Source: Christiangramia sp. OXR-203
Lineage (GTDB): Bacteria; Bacteroidota; Bacteroidia; Flavobacteriales; Flavobacteriaceae
Assembly (NCBI RefSeq): GCF_034372165.1
Contig: NZ_CP139698.1
Location: 1,178,001 to 1,242,000 of the forward strand
DNA: 64,000 nucleotides
Reading direction: 5' to 3'
The position numbers and the translations under genes were made by a program. Shown one piece after another: positions 45,803 through 55,311 of the stretch (the first letter of the stretch is position 1; each line of letters starts with the position of its first letter). The notes beneath the pieces are model-generated. The model searched no databases, was not told where the DNA came from, and was given only the letters and a program-made list of their open reading frames with translations.

Positions 45803-48166
45803 ATGTTGCAGCAATTAAAAGATTTTCCATTCGATATACAGATCAGTTTTCATAAGGTGATCGAAGAGTATCAAAAGGAGCTTGATGAGATAGAAAGTGA
45901 GATTTCTAGGGAATACATGCAAAAAATGCTTGACCATGTAAGTCAGTTCCCGGAATTATCTGAAGGGTTTTCAGACCCAAAACTTTTAAAGAAATATCAC
46001 GCCCCCATTAATATCTTGCTGGATGATCTGTTTCCGAACATATTGTCTAATAATGAGATCAAAGCTGCAGCAGTTCCATTCCATAATATTCTCTTCAACG
46101 TTTCCAAACGACTGAAAGCTATTTTGAATAATGCCGGAAAGGATTTCAATTTGAAGTTCAGGCATATGGACGAAGAGTTGATCTATATCTTTTCTAGTAT
46201 ACAGATATTGAAGTCCTATGGTTATAAAATAGATATTTCGAGACCTCTGTACTATGACATTCCAGATGAAGATGGAATAAAGCGTCATTACAGAATATCT
46301 ATGAATGCCGACTTTGTTGATATTATTCGTAAAGATGAAGCGCCGGAAATTACTCAGAAAGATGTAGACATTTTATTGCAAAATGTGGATGATATCGAGC
46401 TCTGGAAGGAAAAGATTCCTCCTCACAGCCATATTTTTAAAGGTTTTACCATCGTTAATCTGACCGATGTTACCATAGATGATGCTATTTCAGAATTAAA
46501 AACTACGTTGCTTTTCGAAGAAGTGAATGAAGAGGAGGAGTTGGCCAAACTTCAGGAGATATTCCGTTCAATTTATAATATATCAGACCTTCGGGTTGGA
46601 TTTACCGTTTTCAATAAAAAAGAGATGGTATTTGAAAGAATGGATAATAAGGAGGCACAGAGCTTTATCCTTGACGAAGTTTTGATGAATGATTGTGAGT
46701 CGGGTATTTGTGAGAAAGGATTCAAAACCCTGATAGATGATAATGCCTATTTTACTATTTCCAATGTCGAGTCTTATGCGCGTAAATATGATAATTTACT
46801 ATCTAAGAATCTCATTAAGAACGATGTGAAGAGCTGTCTCTTGGCTCCGGTTGCTAAGAATGGTAAGCTTCTGGGAATATTGGAACTGGCCTCGAGTAGG
46901 AAGAATGAGCTAAATAGTATTAATGCTATAAAGCTAGACGATATCCTGCCTTATATCGTGACTACGGTGGAGAGAAACCGGAATGATTTTGAAAACAGGA
47001 TAAAAGCAGTAATTCAAAGTGAGTGTACCTCTATTCATCCAAGTGTTCTTTGGGTGTTCGAAAGAGAAGCCAAAAAGTTCATAAAGGATCTGGATAAGGA
47101 TGGACTTGCTTCTTTCAAGGATATTACCTTTAAGGATGTTTTTCCATTGTATGGTCAAATAGATATTGTCGCATCTTCGGAAGCTAGGAATGATGCGATC
47201 AAACGTGACCTAATGGATCAGCTCGAGATCATAATGAATATTACTGATAAGGCTTATAAAATTGAAGAGCTTCCTATATACGACCAGGTTAAGTACCGTG
47301 TGTCAGATTTTAAAGAAGAATTACAGGATAGACTGAATGCCAGCAGTGAACAGAAGGTTTTTAATTTATTGAAGAAGGAGGTAAATCCTTTAATGAGCCA
47401 TTTGAGAAAGCAATCTGAAGAAATCAAAGAGCTTGTTGAGGAATATACGAGCATGCTCAATCCTGAAACTGGACTGGTCTATAATCATCGTAAGAAATAT
47501 GATGAGACAGTACAGCAAATAAACCGTACTATGTCCCGCTATATTGATAAAAGGCAGGTCCAGGCTCAGAACATCTACCCACATTATTTTGAGAGATATA
47601 AGACGGATGGTGTAGACCACAATATGTATATAGGGGCATCAATGGCAAATAAGAAACCTTTCAACAAGGTTTACTTGTTTAATTTGAGATTGTGGCAATT
47701 GAGCACTATGTGCGAAATGGAGAACAGGTTTTATCAATTACAAGAAAGAACTCCAGTGATGCTCGAAGCAGCATCCCTGATTCTCGTTTTTAATAGTACG
47801 ATGTCTATTAGATACAGAATGGATGAGAAAAAATTCGATGTAGATGGAACTTATAATGCGCGTTATGAGATCATTAAAAAACGTATCGATAAGGCATTTA
47901 TAAAGGGTACAGAGGAACGTGTAACTCAAAAAGGGAAACTCACAATCGTATACTCTCAGGCAAGTGATGAGCGAGAATATTTACAGTATATTAAATACCT
48001 ACAAGCGAAGAATTACTTTGGTGATAATGTTGAATTATTAGATCTGGAAGATGTGCAAGGAGTGGTAGGACTTAAAGCAATAAGGGTGAACATATTATAT
48101 TCACCCGATTCCAATCATCCAGAAAGAACGATCAATTATGAAGATCTAATGGAAGAACTACATTAA
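45803..48166 (+). CDS. GAF-domain-like large cytosolic protein of unknown function
   Basis: 787 residues from ATG 45803 (MLQQLKDFPFDIQ); an in-frame start 69 bp upstream is disfavoured because its extra residues are not conserved-looking and fall in the promoter region. No signal peptide. A GAF-like stretch lies about residues 280-400 (SCLLAPVAKNGKLLGILELAS); a helical region at about 490-570 has coiled-coil character. The last 250 residues (from NIYPHYFERYKTDGVDHNMYIG) form a conserved-looking domain I cannot name. It converges with and overlaps the HD/Pycsar-type gene by 9 bp. It may be a signalling or scaffold protein; no catalytic motif is evident. Confidence 0.65.
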   Translation: MLQQLKDFPFDIQISFHKVIEEYQKELDEIESEISREYMQKMLDHVSQFPELSEGFSDPKLLKKYHAPINILLDDLFPNILSNNEIKAAAVPFHNILFNVSKRLKAILNNAGKDFNLKFRHMDEELIYIFSSIQILKSYGYKIDISRPLYYDIPDEDGIKRHYRISMNADFVDIIRKDEAPEITQKDVDILLQNVDDIELWKEKIPPHSHIFKGFTIVNLTDVTIDDAISELKTTLLFEEVNEEEELAKLQEIFRSIYNISDLRVGFTVFNKKEMVFERMDNKEAQSFILDEVLMNDCESGICEKGFKTLIDDNAYFTISNVESYARKYDNLLSKNLIKNDVKSCLLAPVAKNGKLLGILELASSRKNELNSINAIKLDDILPYIVTTVERNRNDFENRIKAVIQSECTSIHPSVLWVFEREAKKFIKDLDKDGLASFKDITFKDVFPLYGQIDIVASSEARNDAIKRDLMDQLEIIMNITDKAYKIEELPIYDQVKYRVSDFKEELQDRLNASSEQKVFNLLKKEVNPLMSHLRKQSEEIKELVEEYTSMLNPETGLVYNHRKKYDETVQQINRTMSRYIDKRQVQAQNIYPHYFERYKTDGVDHNMYIGASMANKKPFNKVYLFNLRLWQLSTMCEMENRFYQLQERTPVMLEAASLILVFNSTMSIRYRMDEKKFDVDGTYNARYEIIKKRIDKAFIKGTEERVTQKGKLTIVYSQASDEREYLQYIKYLQAKNYFGDNVELLDLEDVQGVVGLKAIRVNILYSPDSNHPERTINYEDLMEELH

Positions 48167-49342
48167 GTAAAAAGCCAGAATAAAGGCGATTACCGAAATA
48201 ATTATTCCTAACATAAATACCGTATAAGTCATTCTTAGTAGAAAATACTTTCGATGTAGTACCTTACCTAAAAGGTGAAGATCGAGCATCAACATTTCGT
48301 ATACATAATCTTTATCCTTGATCAACTGGTTCATACCCCATTTAAATTGATCAAAAGGCATCTTGTGGTAGTTTCCGAAGAATAAAAGATTCACATTCCG
48401 GTTCTTAACCTGTTCTTTAGTGAACTCTCCGGTTGTAACATTTGGCCGGGTAGAAAGGATTGAAAGAATTATTGATGCAACACTAAAAAGTACCAATACT
48501 AAACTTGGTATAAGTAAGTGTTTGTTGGACTCTGCTTCCAGTTTAGGGATTAGGTTGGCAAGTGCCAGTGAGATGATGATCGCATTTACCGAAAGCAATA
48601 TATTGGCTTTCGTATCGGCAATATCACTCAGTTTGATATGGTTTCGAAGAGTAACCCTGAACAGCGTCTGGATACTTCTCTCTGGGTTCTCATTCTTATA
48701 TTTAGCCTTCATTCGGGCCTTATGCTCTTCTTTCTTTAATTTCTTTTCCTGCTTATTCTTATCTTCTATCAGCTCCAGCAGATTTTCCTCCTTCTTTGGG
48801 TTCCATTCCTGCAAGGCATAATCTGTATAAAAAGTATGCTTTTCAGTAAAAACATGGATATTCTCCTCGAGCCATTCGGAATTAGTGAAATTCTTGATAT
48901 TATGCATTTCAAGTTCCTGCCTCAGGAATTCACTGGTTTCTTCAAAGTATTCCTTACCAAAATGTGAGCTATCGGCATCACGTATTATTTTCTCACCAGG
49001 CGTTTTTGGAATATTGCTGAAATTGGTTACCAGAATATATTGCTTAACCAAATCTATAAGATCCTGTGTAGCGTTCTCCTTCAGAAGAAATTCCTCCGCG
49101 ATCTCTGCACTCTTGTCTTCATGCCCTCTGTAAGTATGAATATAACCGGTATCATGAAGCCATGCAGCAAGGAGTAACGCCTCCTTGTCTTTAACATTAA
49201 TTTCAGAATTCTCGATTAATTCTTTAGTACTTTTAACCACACGCTGAGTATGCTGGTAGTTATGATAAATAAAGGTGTTAGGTAACTTTTCTTTAAATAA
49301 ATCTTCAACAAATTTTTCAGCTTTCTCAACGAGATTATTCAT
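48158..49342 (-). CDS. HD phosphohydrolase domain fused to Pycsar-type (DUF5706/PycTM) membrane effector
   Basis: 394 residues from ATG 49342 (MNNLVEKAEKFVED); the longer frame to 49390 is rejected because it would begin 8 bp from the divergent gene's start. Residues 1-200 are an HD domain: HNYQH (His27, His31), AAWLHDTGY (His63-Asp64), GHEDKSAEIAEE and IIRDADSSH. Residues about 235-394 are a PycTM-like region: IADTKANILLSVNAIIISLA opens the first of three membrane helices. In known Pycsar antiphage systems, such a membrane effector is triggered by cCMP or cUMP. Here the HD domain could instead degrade the nucleotide, and no cyclase gene is adjacent. Role in defence is inference. Confidence 0.8.
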   Translation of the reverse strand: MNNLVEKAEKFVEDLFKEKLPNTFIYHNYQHTQRVVKSTKELIENSEINVKDKEALLLAAWLHDTGYIHTYRGHEDKSAEIAEEFLLKENATQDLIDLVKQYILVTNFSNIPKTPGEKIIRDADSSHFGKEYFEETSEFLRQELEMHNIKNFTNSEWLEENIHVFTEKHTFYTDYALQEWNPKKEENLLELIEDKNKQEKKLKKEEHKARMKAKYKNENPERSIQTLFRVTLRNHIKLSDIADTKANILLSVNAIIISLALANLIPKLEAESNKHLLIPSLVLVLFSVASIILSILSTRPNVTTGEFTKEQVKNRNVNLLFFGNYHKMPFDQFKWGMNQLIKDKDYVYEMLMLDLHLLGKVLHRKYFLLRMTYTVFMLGIIISVIAFILAFYLM

Positions 49343-49398
49343 ACATGAATTTTTTATTCCACGGACCAAATTACAAAAAATATTGACCACAGTTTTCT

Positions 49399-52300
49399 AT
49401 GAAAAAAGTTAAACTTTTCGCCGGTATTCTTACCACTTTACTGGTCATTTCCTGTGCCAGCCTGGAGCCAAAATATAGGGATGGAGAACCAACCTCAGAT
49501 TTTGGATATCCTTCTTCTAAAGAGATCGAAAAATCCTTTTACCTGCTGGGTGATGGTGGTTATTCACCCCCGGGAGGTTCTTCATTGGGTCTATTGGCAT
49601 TTAAATCCTACCTGGATTCAGTAAAGAAAACGGAGAATATTTCCATTTTCCTAGGTGATAATATCTATCCTGACGGGATGCCTGCTGAAGGTTCTTCGGG
49701 AAGAGAAGAGGCTGAATATCGGTTAGACGCACAACTGGATGCGATCGAAAATTACGAGGGAAAAGTTGTTTTCATACCTGGAAATCATGACTGGTACAAT
49801 GAAAAGCTGGAAGGTCTTGATAGACAGAAAGATTATTTGAAAGATAGATTTGAAGATATTCTGGTTTGGAGTCCGGAAATAGGTTGCGGAATGGAGTCTA
49901 TCGAAGTTTCTGAGAATATCCAGATGATTGTCATAGATTCCCAATGGTATTTAGAAGATTGGAATGACAATCCCAAGATCAATGATAATTGTGCACAGAT
50001 CAAAACGCGGGAAGCAATGTTCCTGGAAGTAGAATCTGAGATCAAAAAGAATCAGAATAAAACCATTTTAATCGCACTTCATCACCCAATCTATACGAAT
50101 GGCGTACATGGTGGGCAATATACTTTCGACAGGCATATATATCCTTCACAAAAGAAAATCCCTCTTCCAATTTTAGGGTCTTTAGCTACATTGATCAGAA
50201 CAACTGGTGGTGTGTCTATACAGGATGCTCAGAACAATCGATATAAATCTCTGGCAACACGCTTGAGTACCATTGCACAAGGTTCTTCGCGAGTGATCTT
50301 TGCTTCGGGACACGAACATTCCCTGCAGTATATTGAGCATGATAGTGTGAAGCAAATCGTTTCGGGTTCCGGTTCCAAAGCTTCTTATGCGACATTGAGT
50401 AATGACGGATTATTTGCATATCCGGGTCAGGGATTTGCGGTACTAGATGTTTTTAAGGATGGATCTTCCTGGGTAAGTTTCTACGGAAATCAGGAGAACA
50501 AACCTAAGTTACTTTATCAAACTGAAGTTTTGGAGACTCCTGTACCATTCGAACTTCAGAATTATCCAGATGAATTCCCTGAAACTTATACGACATCAAT
50601 TTACCAGGAAGAGGATACTGAAAAAAGTCCGGTTCATGAAACAGTTTGGGGTGAACGCTATCGGGAACTTTATGGTACTGAGATCACTTTGAGAACTGCA
50701 GACCTGGATACGCTTTATGGCGGATTGGAAGTAGTTCGTGAAGGTGGCGGACATCAAACCGTATCACTTAGAGTGAAAGACAGGCAGGGAAGAGAATATA
50801 ATATTAGAAGAGTTCGAAAGGACGCACTAAGATTTTTACAGAGTGTAGCCTTTAAAAATCAGCCTGTAGAAAACAAATTAGAAAATACGGTAGCAGAAAA
50901 CTTACTTACAGATTTCTATACCGCTGCACATCCATTTGGCTTTACGGCAATTCCAGAGCTCAGTGAAGCTGCAGGTGTTTATCATACCAACCCGGAAATA
51001 TTTTACCTGCCTAAGCAAGAAGCACTAGGAAAATACAATTCTGTACATGGTGATGATATTTATATGATCGTTGAAAGACCAGAAGAAGGTTGGAAAGGCT
51101 ACGAATCCTTTGGGACTCCAGATCATGATATTGTAAGTACATCAGACATGCTGGAAAGACTGCGAAGAGATGAGAAATACTTGCTGGATGAGTCAGTATA
51201 TGTTCGCTCGCGTCTGTTCGATATGCTTATTGGAGATTGGGACAGGCATCAGGATCAATGGAGATGGGCCGAAATTGATGAAGGGGATAAGCACGTATTC
51301 AAAGCTATTCCGAGGGATAGAGATCAGGTATTCAGCAATTTTGATGGAGCGTTTTTTGGGACATTAAGAGCGATCACAGGATTTGCCAATCAATTCGCTG
51401 TGTATGGAGATGACATTAAAGATGTAGAATGGTTCAATATCGCAGCAATGGGGTTAGATAGATCACTACTTCAGAATACTGGAAAAAATACCTGGATAGA
51501 GCAGGCGGAGTACATTAAGGAAAATGTAACCGATGAAGCTATTCAGAAGGCATTTGCTAATTTACCCGAGGAAACCACGGGTGAGGCTACTCAGGAACTT
51601 ATAAAAAACGTTCAGGGGAGAAGAGATAATTTGGTTGATATCGCAAATAGATATTACGAAAAACTTGCGGATCTCGCGATTGTAACCGGGACAGACAAAG
51701 ATGATTTTATAGATATTGAAAGGTTGACCGATGGAAACACCCGGGTAACCATTACTCGTAATAAGGATGGAGAAAGAGCTGAAATTCTAAGCGATAAAGT
51801 CTATAAGAAAGATGAGACCAATGAGATCTGGGTTTATGGACTTGATGATGATGACAAAATTTTTGTAAAAGGCGAGGGGAAGGCAGCTATATTTGTACGA
51901 TTGATTGGAGGTCAGAACAATGACGAATACACAATTACAAATGGTTCAAAATTAAAGCTTTATGATCATCAATCGCTACCGAATACTATTAATGAATTAG
52001 ACAACGCTAAACTTAGGCTAACAGATAATTACGAGATCAACACGTATGATAAGGATAAGAAGACCTTCGCGTCTGGATCCATCTTACCTCATTTTAGCTA
52101 TAATCCGGATGATGCTTTTAATTTTCAGCTGGAATATGTGAAGGCCATCAATAGTTTTAAGCGAAATCCTTTTACCTCTCAGCATACTGTTTCTGCGGAA
52201 TATCATTCAGCAACAAATGGCTTTGAGTTAGGTTATGAAGCGGAGTTTGCTAATATCGTTGGAAAATATAATCTACAGTTAGGAGCTAATTTCCAAAGTC

Positions 52301-53115
52301 CAGATTATTCAGATAACTTCTTTGGCTTCGGAAATGATACCGAGAATCCTGAAGATGAATTAGGAATGGATTATAACCGAGTAGGAATTAATGAGATTTC
52401 AGCAAAAGCTGCATTAGTCAATAAGACTCCTTTTGGTAGCTTTTTTGGATTCACAGCAACTTTTGAGTCCATTGAAGTAACCGAAAACGATAATCGTTAT
52501 TTAACTGAAGTAGTCACCAATTCAGAAGAAGATATTTTTCAGAGGAAACATTTTGTGGGTCTTGATGCAATGTATCGATATGAAAGTTATGACGATGTTC
52601 AGGTTCCTACCAGAGGGATGTTGTTTGAGCTGAACCTGGGTGCAAAACTTAATACTGCAGATGTTGATCGCCAATTTGGTTATTTCAAACCGTATATGGG
52701 TTTTTATAACGCACTTACCCGGGATAGAAAGCTTGTTTTGAAGACAAGGGCAGAAGCACATATTAATATGGGTAATGAATTTGAATTTTATCAATCGGCA
52801 CAATTAGGTGCGAACAGCGGACTAAGAGGTTATAGATTTGAGAGGTATTCAGGGAAGAGTTCCTTTGGTACTGGTGCAGATCTTAGGTATTCGTTCGATA
52901 CGGTATCTACGAACTTTCTGCCTTTCCAGCTCGGGATCTATGGAGGTTACGATCTAGGTAGGGTATGGGTGGATGATGAGTCCAGTAACCAGTGGCACGA
53001 TAGTTATGGTGGAGGATTATGGATTAATAGCGCAGATGCCATACAAGCTAGAGCCAGTATTTTTGCCGGAAGTGAAGGTCCAAGATTACAATTTAGCCTG
53101 GGATTAAAGTTCTAA
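49399..53115 (+). CDS. Metallophosphatase fused to outer-membrane surface-antigen (BamA/D15-like) barrel
   Basis: 1238 residues. Lipobox LVISC. Residues about 45-350 are a calcineurin-like phosphoesterase with all metal-ligand motifs: LLGDGGYSPPG, FLGDNIYPDG, PGNHDWYN, ALHHPIYTNG and SGHEHSLQYIE. A middle part of about 450 residues has no recognised fold (it contains RSRLFDMLIGDWDRHQDQWR and KDDFIDIERLTDGNTRVT). From about residue 890 the protein alternates as an outer-membrane barrel with the D15-type end GLRGYRFERYSGKSSFGTGA to GPRLQFSLGLKF. Probably an outer-membrane phosphohydrolase, possibly self-anchored by the barrel. Its combination is known in Bacteroidetes but its substrate is not. 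Confidence 0.85.
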   Translation: MKKVKLFAGILTTLLVISCASLEPKYRDGEPTSDFGYPSSKEIEKSFYLLGDGGYSPPGGSSLGLLAFKSYLDSVKKTENISIFLGDNIYPDGMPAEGSSGREEAEYRLDAQLDAIENYEGKVVFIPGNHDWYNEKLEGLDRQKDYLKDRFEDILVWSPEIGCGMESIEVSENIQMIVIDSQWYLEDWNDNPKINDNCAQIKTREAMFLEVESEIKKNQNKTILIALHHPIYTNGVHGGQYTFDRHIYPSQKKIPLPILGSLATLIRTTGGVSIQDAQNNRYKSLATRLSTIAQGSSRVIFASGHEHSLQYIEHDSVKQIVSGSGSKASYATLSNDGLFAYPGQGFAVLDVFKDGSSWVSFYGNQENKPKLLYQTEVLETPVPFELQNYPDEFPETYTTSIYQEEDTEKSPVHETVWGERYRELYGTEITLRTADLDTLYGGLEVVREGGGHQTVSLRVKDRQGREYNIRRVRKDALRFLQSVAFKNQPVENKLENTVAENLLTDFYTAAHPFGFTAIPELSEAAGVYHTNPEIFYLPKQEALGKYNSVHGDDIYMIVERPEEGWKGYESFGTPDHDIVSTSDMLERLRRDEKYLLDESVYVRSRLFDMLIGDWDRHQDQWRWAEIDEGDKHVFKAIPRDRDQVFSNFDGAFFGTLRAITGFANQFAVYGDDIKDVEWFNIAAMGLDRSLLQNTGKNTWIEQAEYIKENVTDEAIQKAFANLPEETTGEATQELIKNVQGRRDNLVDIANRYYEKLADLAIVTGTDKDDFIDIERLTDGNTRVTITRNKDGERAEILSDKVYKKDETNEIWVYGLDDDDKIFVKGEGKAAIFVRLIGGQNNDEYTITNGSKLKLYDHQSLPNTINELDNAKLRLTDNYEINTYDKDKKTFASGSILPHFSYNPDDAFNFQLEYVKAINSFKRNPFTSQHTVSAEYHSATNGFELGYEAEFANIVGKYNLQLGANFQSPDYSDNFFGFGNDTENPEDELGMDYNRVGINEISAKAALVNKTPFGSFFGFTATFESIEVTENDNRYLTEVVTNSEEDIFQRKHFVGLDAMYRYESYDDVQVPTRGMLFELNLGAKLNTADVDRQFGYFKPYMGFYNALTRDRKLVLKTRAEAHINMGNEFEFYQSAQLGANSGLRGYRFERYSGKSSFGTGADLRYSFDTVSTNFLPFQLGIYGGYDLGRVWVDDESSNQWHDSYGGGLWINSADAIQARASIFAGSEGPRLQFSLGLKF

Positions 53116-53130
53116 GTTCGAATCAAGAGC

Positions 53131-53163
53131 AAAAAAAACCGGCTATATAGCCGGTTTTTTTTA
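53131..53163. terminator. Bidirectional terminator
   Basis: AAAACCGGCTA/TAGCCGGTTTT with flanking A and T runs, between two convergent genes. Confidence 0.9.
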
Positions 53164-53180
53164 TTTATCAAAGATCAAAT

Positions 53181-54056
53181 TTAATCCTTATTGACTGACA
53201 GTTTATTCGTAAAATCGATCGTTCTAATTGGGAATGGAATATTGATTCCTTTAGCATCGTAAGCTTTCTTAATAGCAATAATCGCCGTGTTCTGAGCGAT
53301 AAGAATATCTCTATTCTTCGTAACATCTGTCCAGAATCTCAAGACGTAATTAATCGAGCTATCACCAAATTCCTGGAACATCAATTCAACTTCTTCATTT
53401 CCCCTCTGCGGAAAAATATCCTCGATAGTTTTAATAGTTAAGTCTCTTACTATTTCTAAATCTGAAGAATATCCAACTCCACAATTTACAAATACTCTTG
53501 AACGAGCAGTGCGAGAGTAGTTTTTAAACGGCTCTTCAATGATCTTTCCATTTGGAATGATCACATAATTATTATCTGATTGCTTAATGACAATATTCCT
53601 AAGATTGATCTCCATAACCGAACCTGCATATCCATTAGTTTCCACCCAATCACCAATCTGTAATTCCGGAAGAAAACTTAGTATCAAGCCCGAAAACGTA
53701 TTGTTTAAAGTACCTTGCAAAGCAAGACCGATAGCTAAACCAACAACTCCTGCCGCTCCTAAAACTGAAGTTAGGACAGTATCTAGGTTTAGAAGTCCTA
53801 ATGCAATAAAGAAACCAATCAGGATTACAATTGCTTTGATCACTTTCGTGGCCATCTGGCGTATGGAATCCTGTTTGATACTTCTGGCGAAGATCTTATC
53901 GAATATTTTACCGACATACTTCGCGAGAAAAACAAATATGATAAAAACTACCACCGCGAGAAGGAAGTTTGGAAGACCAAGAATTATGGTATCCAGCCAT
54001 CCCTCTAGTTTATCCCAAATACCTTTAACTGAATCCTGAAGATTAAATTCCTGCAT
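53181..54056 (-). CDS. Small-conductance mechanosensitive channel, MscS family
   Basis: 291 residues, the size of E. coli MscS. Three membrane helices in residues about 20-130; the pore helix is VLTSVLGAAGVVGLAIGLAL, followed by the beta domain with LQIGDWVETNGYAGSV and VIIPNGKIIEEPFKNYS. Protects the cell against hypo-osmotic shock. It starts 12 bp after dps and is probably co-transcribed with it. Confidence 0.95.
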   Translation of the reverse strand: MQEFNLQDSVKGIWDKLEGWLDTIILGLPNFLLAVVVFIIFVFLAKYVGKIFDKIFARSIKQDSIRQMATKVIKAIVILIGFFIALGLLNLDTVLTSVLGAAGVVGLAIGLALQGTLNNTFSGLILSFLPELQIGDWVETNGYAGSVMEINLRNIVIKQSDNNYVIIPNGKIIEEPFKNYSRTARSRVFVNCGVGYSSDLEIVRDLTIKTIEDIFPQRGNEEVELMFQEFGDSSINYVLRFWTDVTKNRDILIAQNTAIIAIKKAYDAKGINIPFPIRTIDFTNKLSVNKD

Positions 54057-54068
54057 ACTTTAAGTTGC

Positions 54069-54566
54069 TTATTTCTTAACTGGTTTATGCTGATCTGAAG
54101 TTTTCATTTTCCATGCATCCAACATCCAGCTAGTTTTCTCTAACTCTCTAATATAAGCACCGATTAGATCAATTGTACCTTCATCTCCAGATTTATCAGC
54201 AATTTCCACCACTTTTCTCATTTGTTTAAGCAGTAGTCCGTGATCTTCGAGTAAGATTTCAATCATTTTACTATCGGAAATATCACTAGGAGATTCTTTT
54301 AAATTAGAGTCTTTAAGATATTCACTCATGTTACTGGTAGGCTGATATCTTAAAGTGAGAATACGCTCAGCTATTTCATCAACTTTAAGCTTAGCTTCGT
54401 CATACAATTCTTCGAATTTTTCATGCAGATCGAAAAAGTTTTTTCCAATTACATTCCAATGAAAATTTCTAAGTTTCTGATAGTATAGATGATAATCGGC
54501 TAACAATATATTCAATTCAGTAACCGTTTTTGCAGTCTTCTCTTTATCTAATCCTAAATAATTCAT
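54069..54566 (-). CDS. dps: Dps-family DNA-binding ferritin-like protein
   Basis: 165 residues. Helix-rich with the Dps ferroxidase pattern: LLADYHLYYQKLRNFHWNV (first His/Asp set), FFDLHEKFEELYDEAKLKVD and the later DHGLLLKQMRKVVEIADKSG. It oxidises and stores iron with peroxide and shields DNA under stress. The lysine-rich C-terminus (DQHKPVKK) may bind DNA. It has a full-consensus promoter and leads into mscS. Confidence 0.93.
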   Translation of the reverse strand: MNYLGLDKEKTAKTVTELNILLADYHLYYQKLRNFHWNVIGKNFFDLHEKFEELYDEAKLKVDEIAERILTLRYQPTSNMSEYLKDSNLKESPSDISDSKMIEILLEDHGLLLKQMRKVVEIADKSGDEGTIDLIGAYIRELEKTSWMLDAWKMKTSDQHKPVKK

Positions 54567-54598
54567 AGTTTTTATTTATAGTTTTTTAATGTTCAATT

Positions 54599-54628
54599 CA
54601 AAAATATAATGATCATGCCTAAACCCAA
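54599..54628 (-). promoter_or_regulatory. Promoter of dps
   Basis: On the minus strand TTG (54628-54626), 19 bases, TATTTTTG (54606-54599): exact TTG-N19-TAnnTTTG. Leader about 27 nt. Confidence 0.7.
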
Positions 54629-54661
54629 ATTATAATCGGTGGTTTAGTAGAATTTTAACCA

Positions 54662-54982
54662 TTAATCTATAGGTCTGTGATCCTTCAGATCCAATTTCTT
54701 CATCATTTCCTTAGAAATCTGTCCGCTGGAAATCCCATATCCGTCAGTAAGAACACCTTTCTGACCATTAGTGGTGGTGATAGCATACAAAATCGAATTA
54801 TCGTCGGGATTACTCATTCCTTCGAAGCGCAGGACTTTATCTACTTCAAATTCTTCAACACCGAAGGTTGCATTTTCTGACTTCAGTTCGATCTTTTCAT
54901 CGAGTAGGTTAAAATCATGCTTGTAACCCTCTTCGAGTTTTAGTTTGTTTATAGCTTGAGATAATGTTCCGTAATCTTTCAT
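54662..54982 (-). CDS. Small conserved hypothetical protein
   Basis: 106 residues, soluble. Contains FEVDKVLRFEGMSNPDDNSI and YAITTTNGQKGVLTDGYG, a pattern widespread in Bacteroidetes proteins of this size that are sometimes mislabelled as phosphoribosylpyrophosphate synthetase; no PRPP or kinase motif is present. Has its own promoter. Function unknown. Confidence 0.8.
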   Translation of the reverse strand: MKDYGTLSQAINKLKLEEGYKHDFNLLDEKIELKSENATFGVEEFEVDKVLRFEGMSNPDDNSILYAITTTNGQKGVLTDGYGISSGQISKEMMKKLDLKDHRPID

Positions 54983-55003
54983 GGTTGTTTAATTTTAGTG
55001 AAT

Positions 55004-55034
55004 GTAAATTACGACGATAGCAGATTATGAACAA
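55004..55034 (-). promoter_or_regulatory. Promoter of the small conserved protein gene
   Basis: On the minus strand TTG (55034-55032), 20 bases, TAATTTAC (55011-55004), two bases off in the -7 box. Leader about 16 nt. Confidence 0.5.
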
Positions 55035-55115
55035 GAGCTTTGACGTGTTTAGGATAAGTTTAACTGAGTGTTTATAAGGGTTTTCGGCATGATCATCAGT
55101 AATTTGATGATACAT

Positions 55116-55134
55116 GTTCTTTAGATTAAAGAAC
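55116..55134. repeat. Inverted repeat upstream of LacI-type regulator
   Basis: GTTCTTT, AGATT, AAAGAAC: 7-bp arms, in the 329-bp divergent gap (54983-55311) that otherwise holds only the minus-strand promoter. Possible regulator site; it lacks the central CG typical of LacI operators. Confidence 0.4.
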
Positions 55135-55311
55135 TAAATATCTCTAAGTCGTTAATGGTCGTAAGAAACAGGCAGTATGATAGAAAAGGAAACAATTCGT
55201 TCAAAAAGGGATAACTACAAAACCGTAATTTATTCTTTTCTTTGCAAATTGGCATTTGAAGGCAGGCAATTCCGCAGCAATTATTGAATTAATTTATTTC
55301 AACAGTTTATT

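Noticed and set aside
48158-49342. Complete Pycsar defence system
   Set aside because: No uridylate/cytidylate cyclase-like gene is adjacent on either side; only the effector-like half is present.
54662-54982. Phosphoribosylpyrophosphate synthetase
   Set aside because: The protein has only 106 residues and none of the PRPP-synthetase motifs; the name used for similar proteins appears to be a propagated error.
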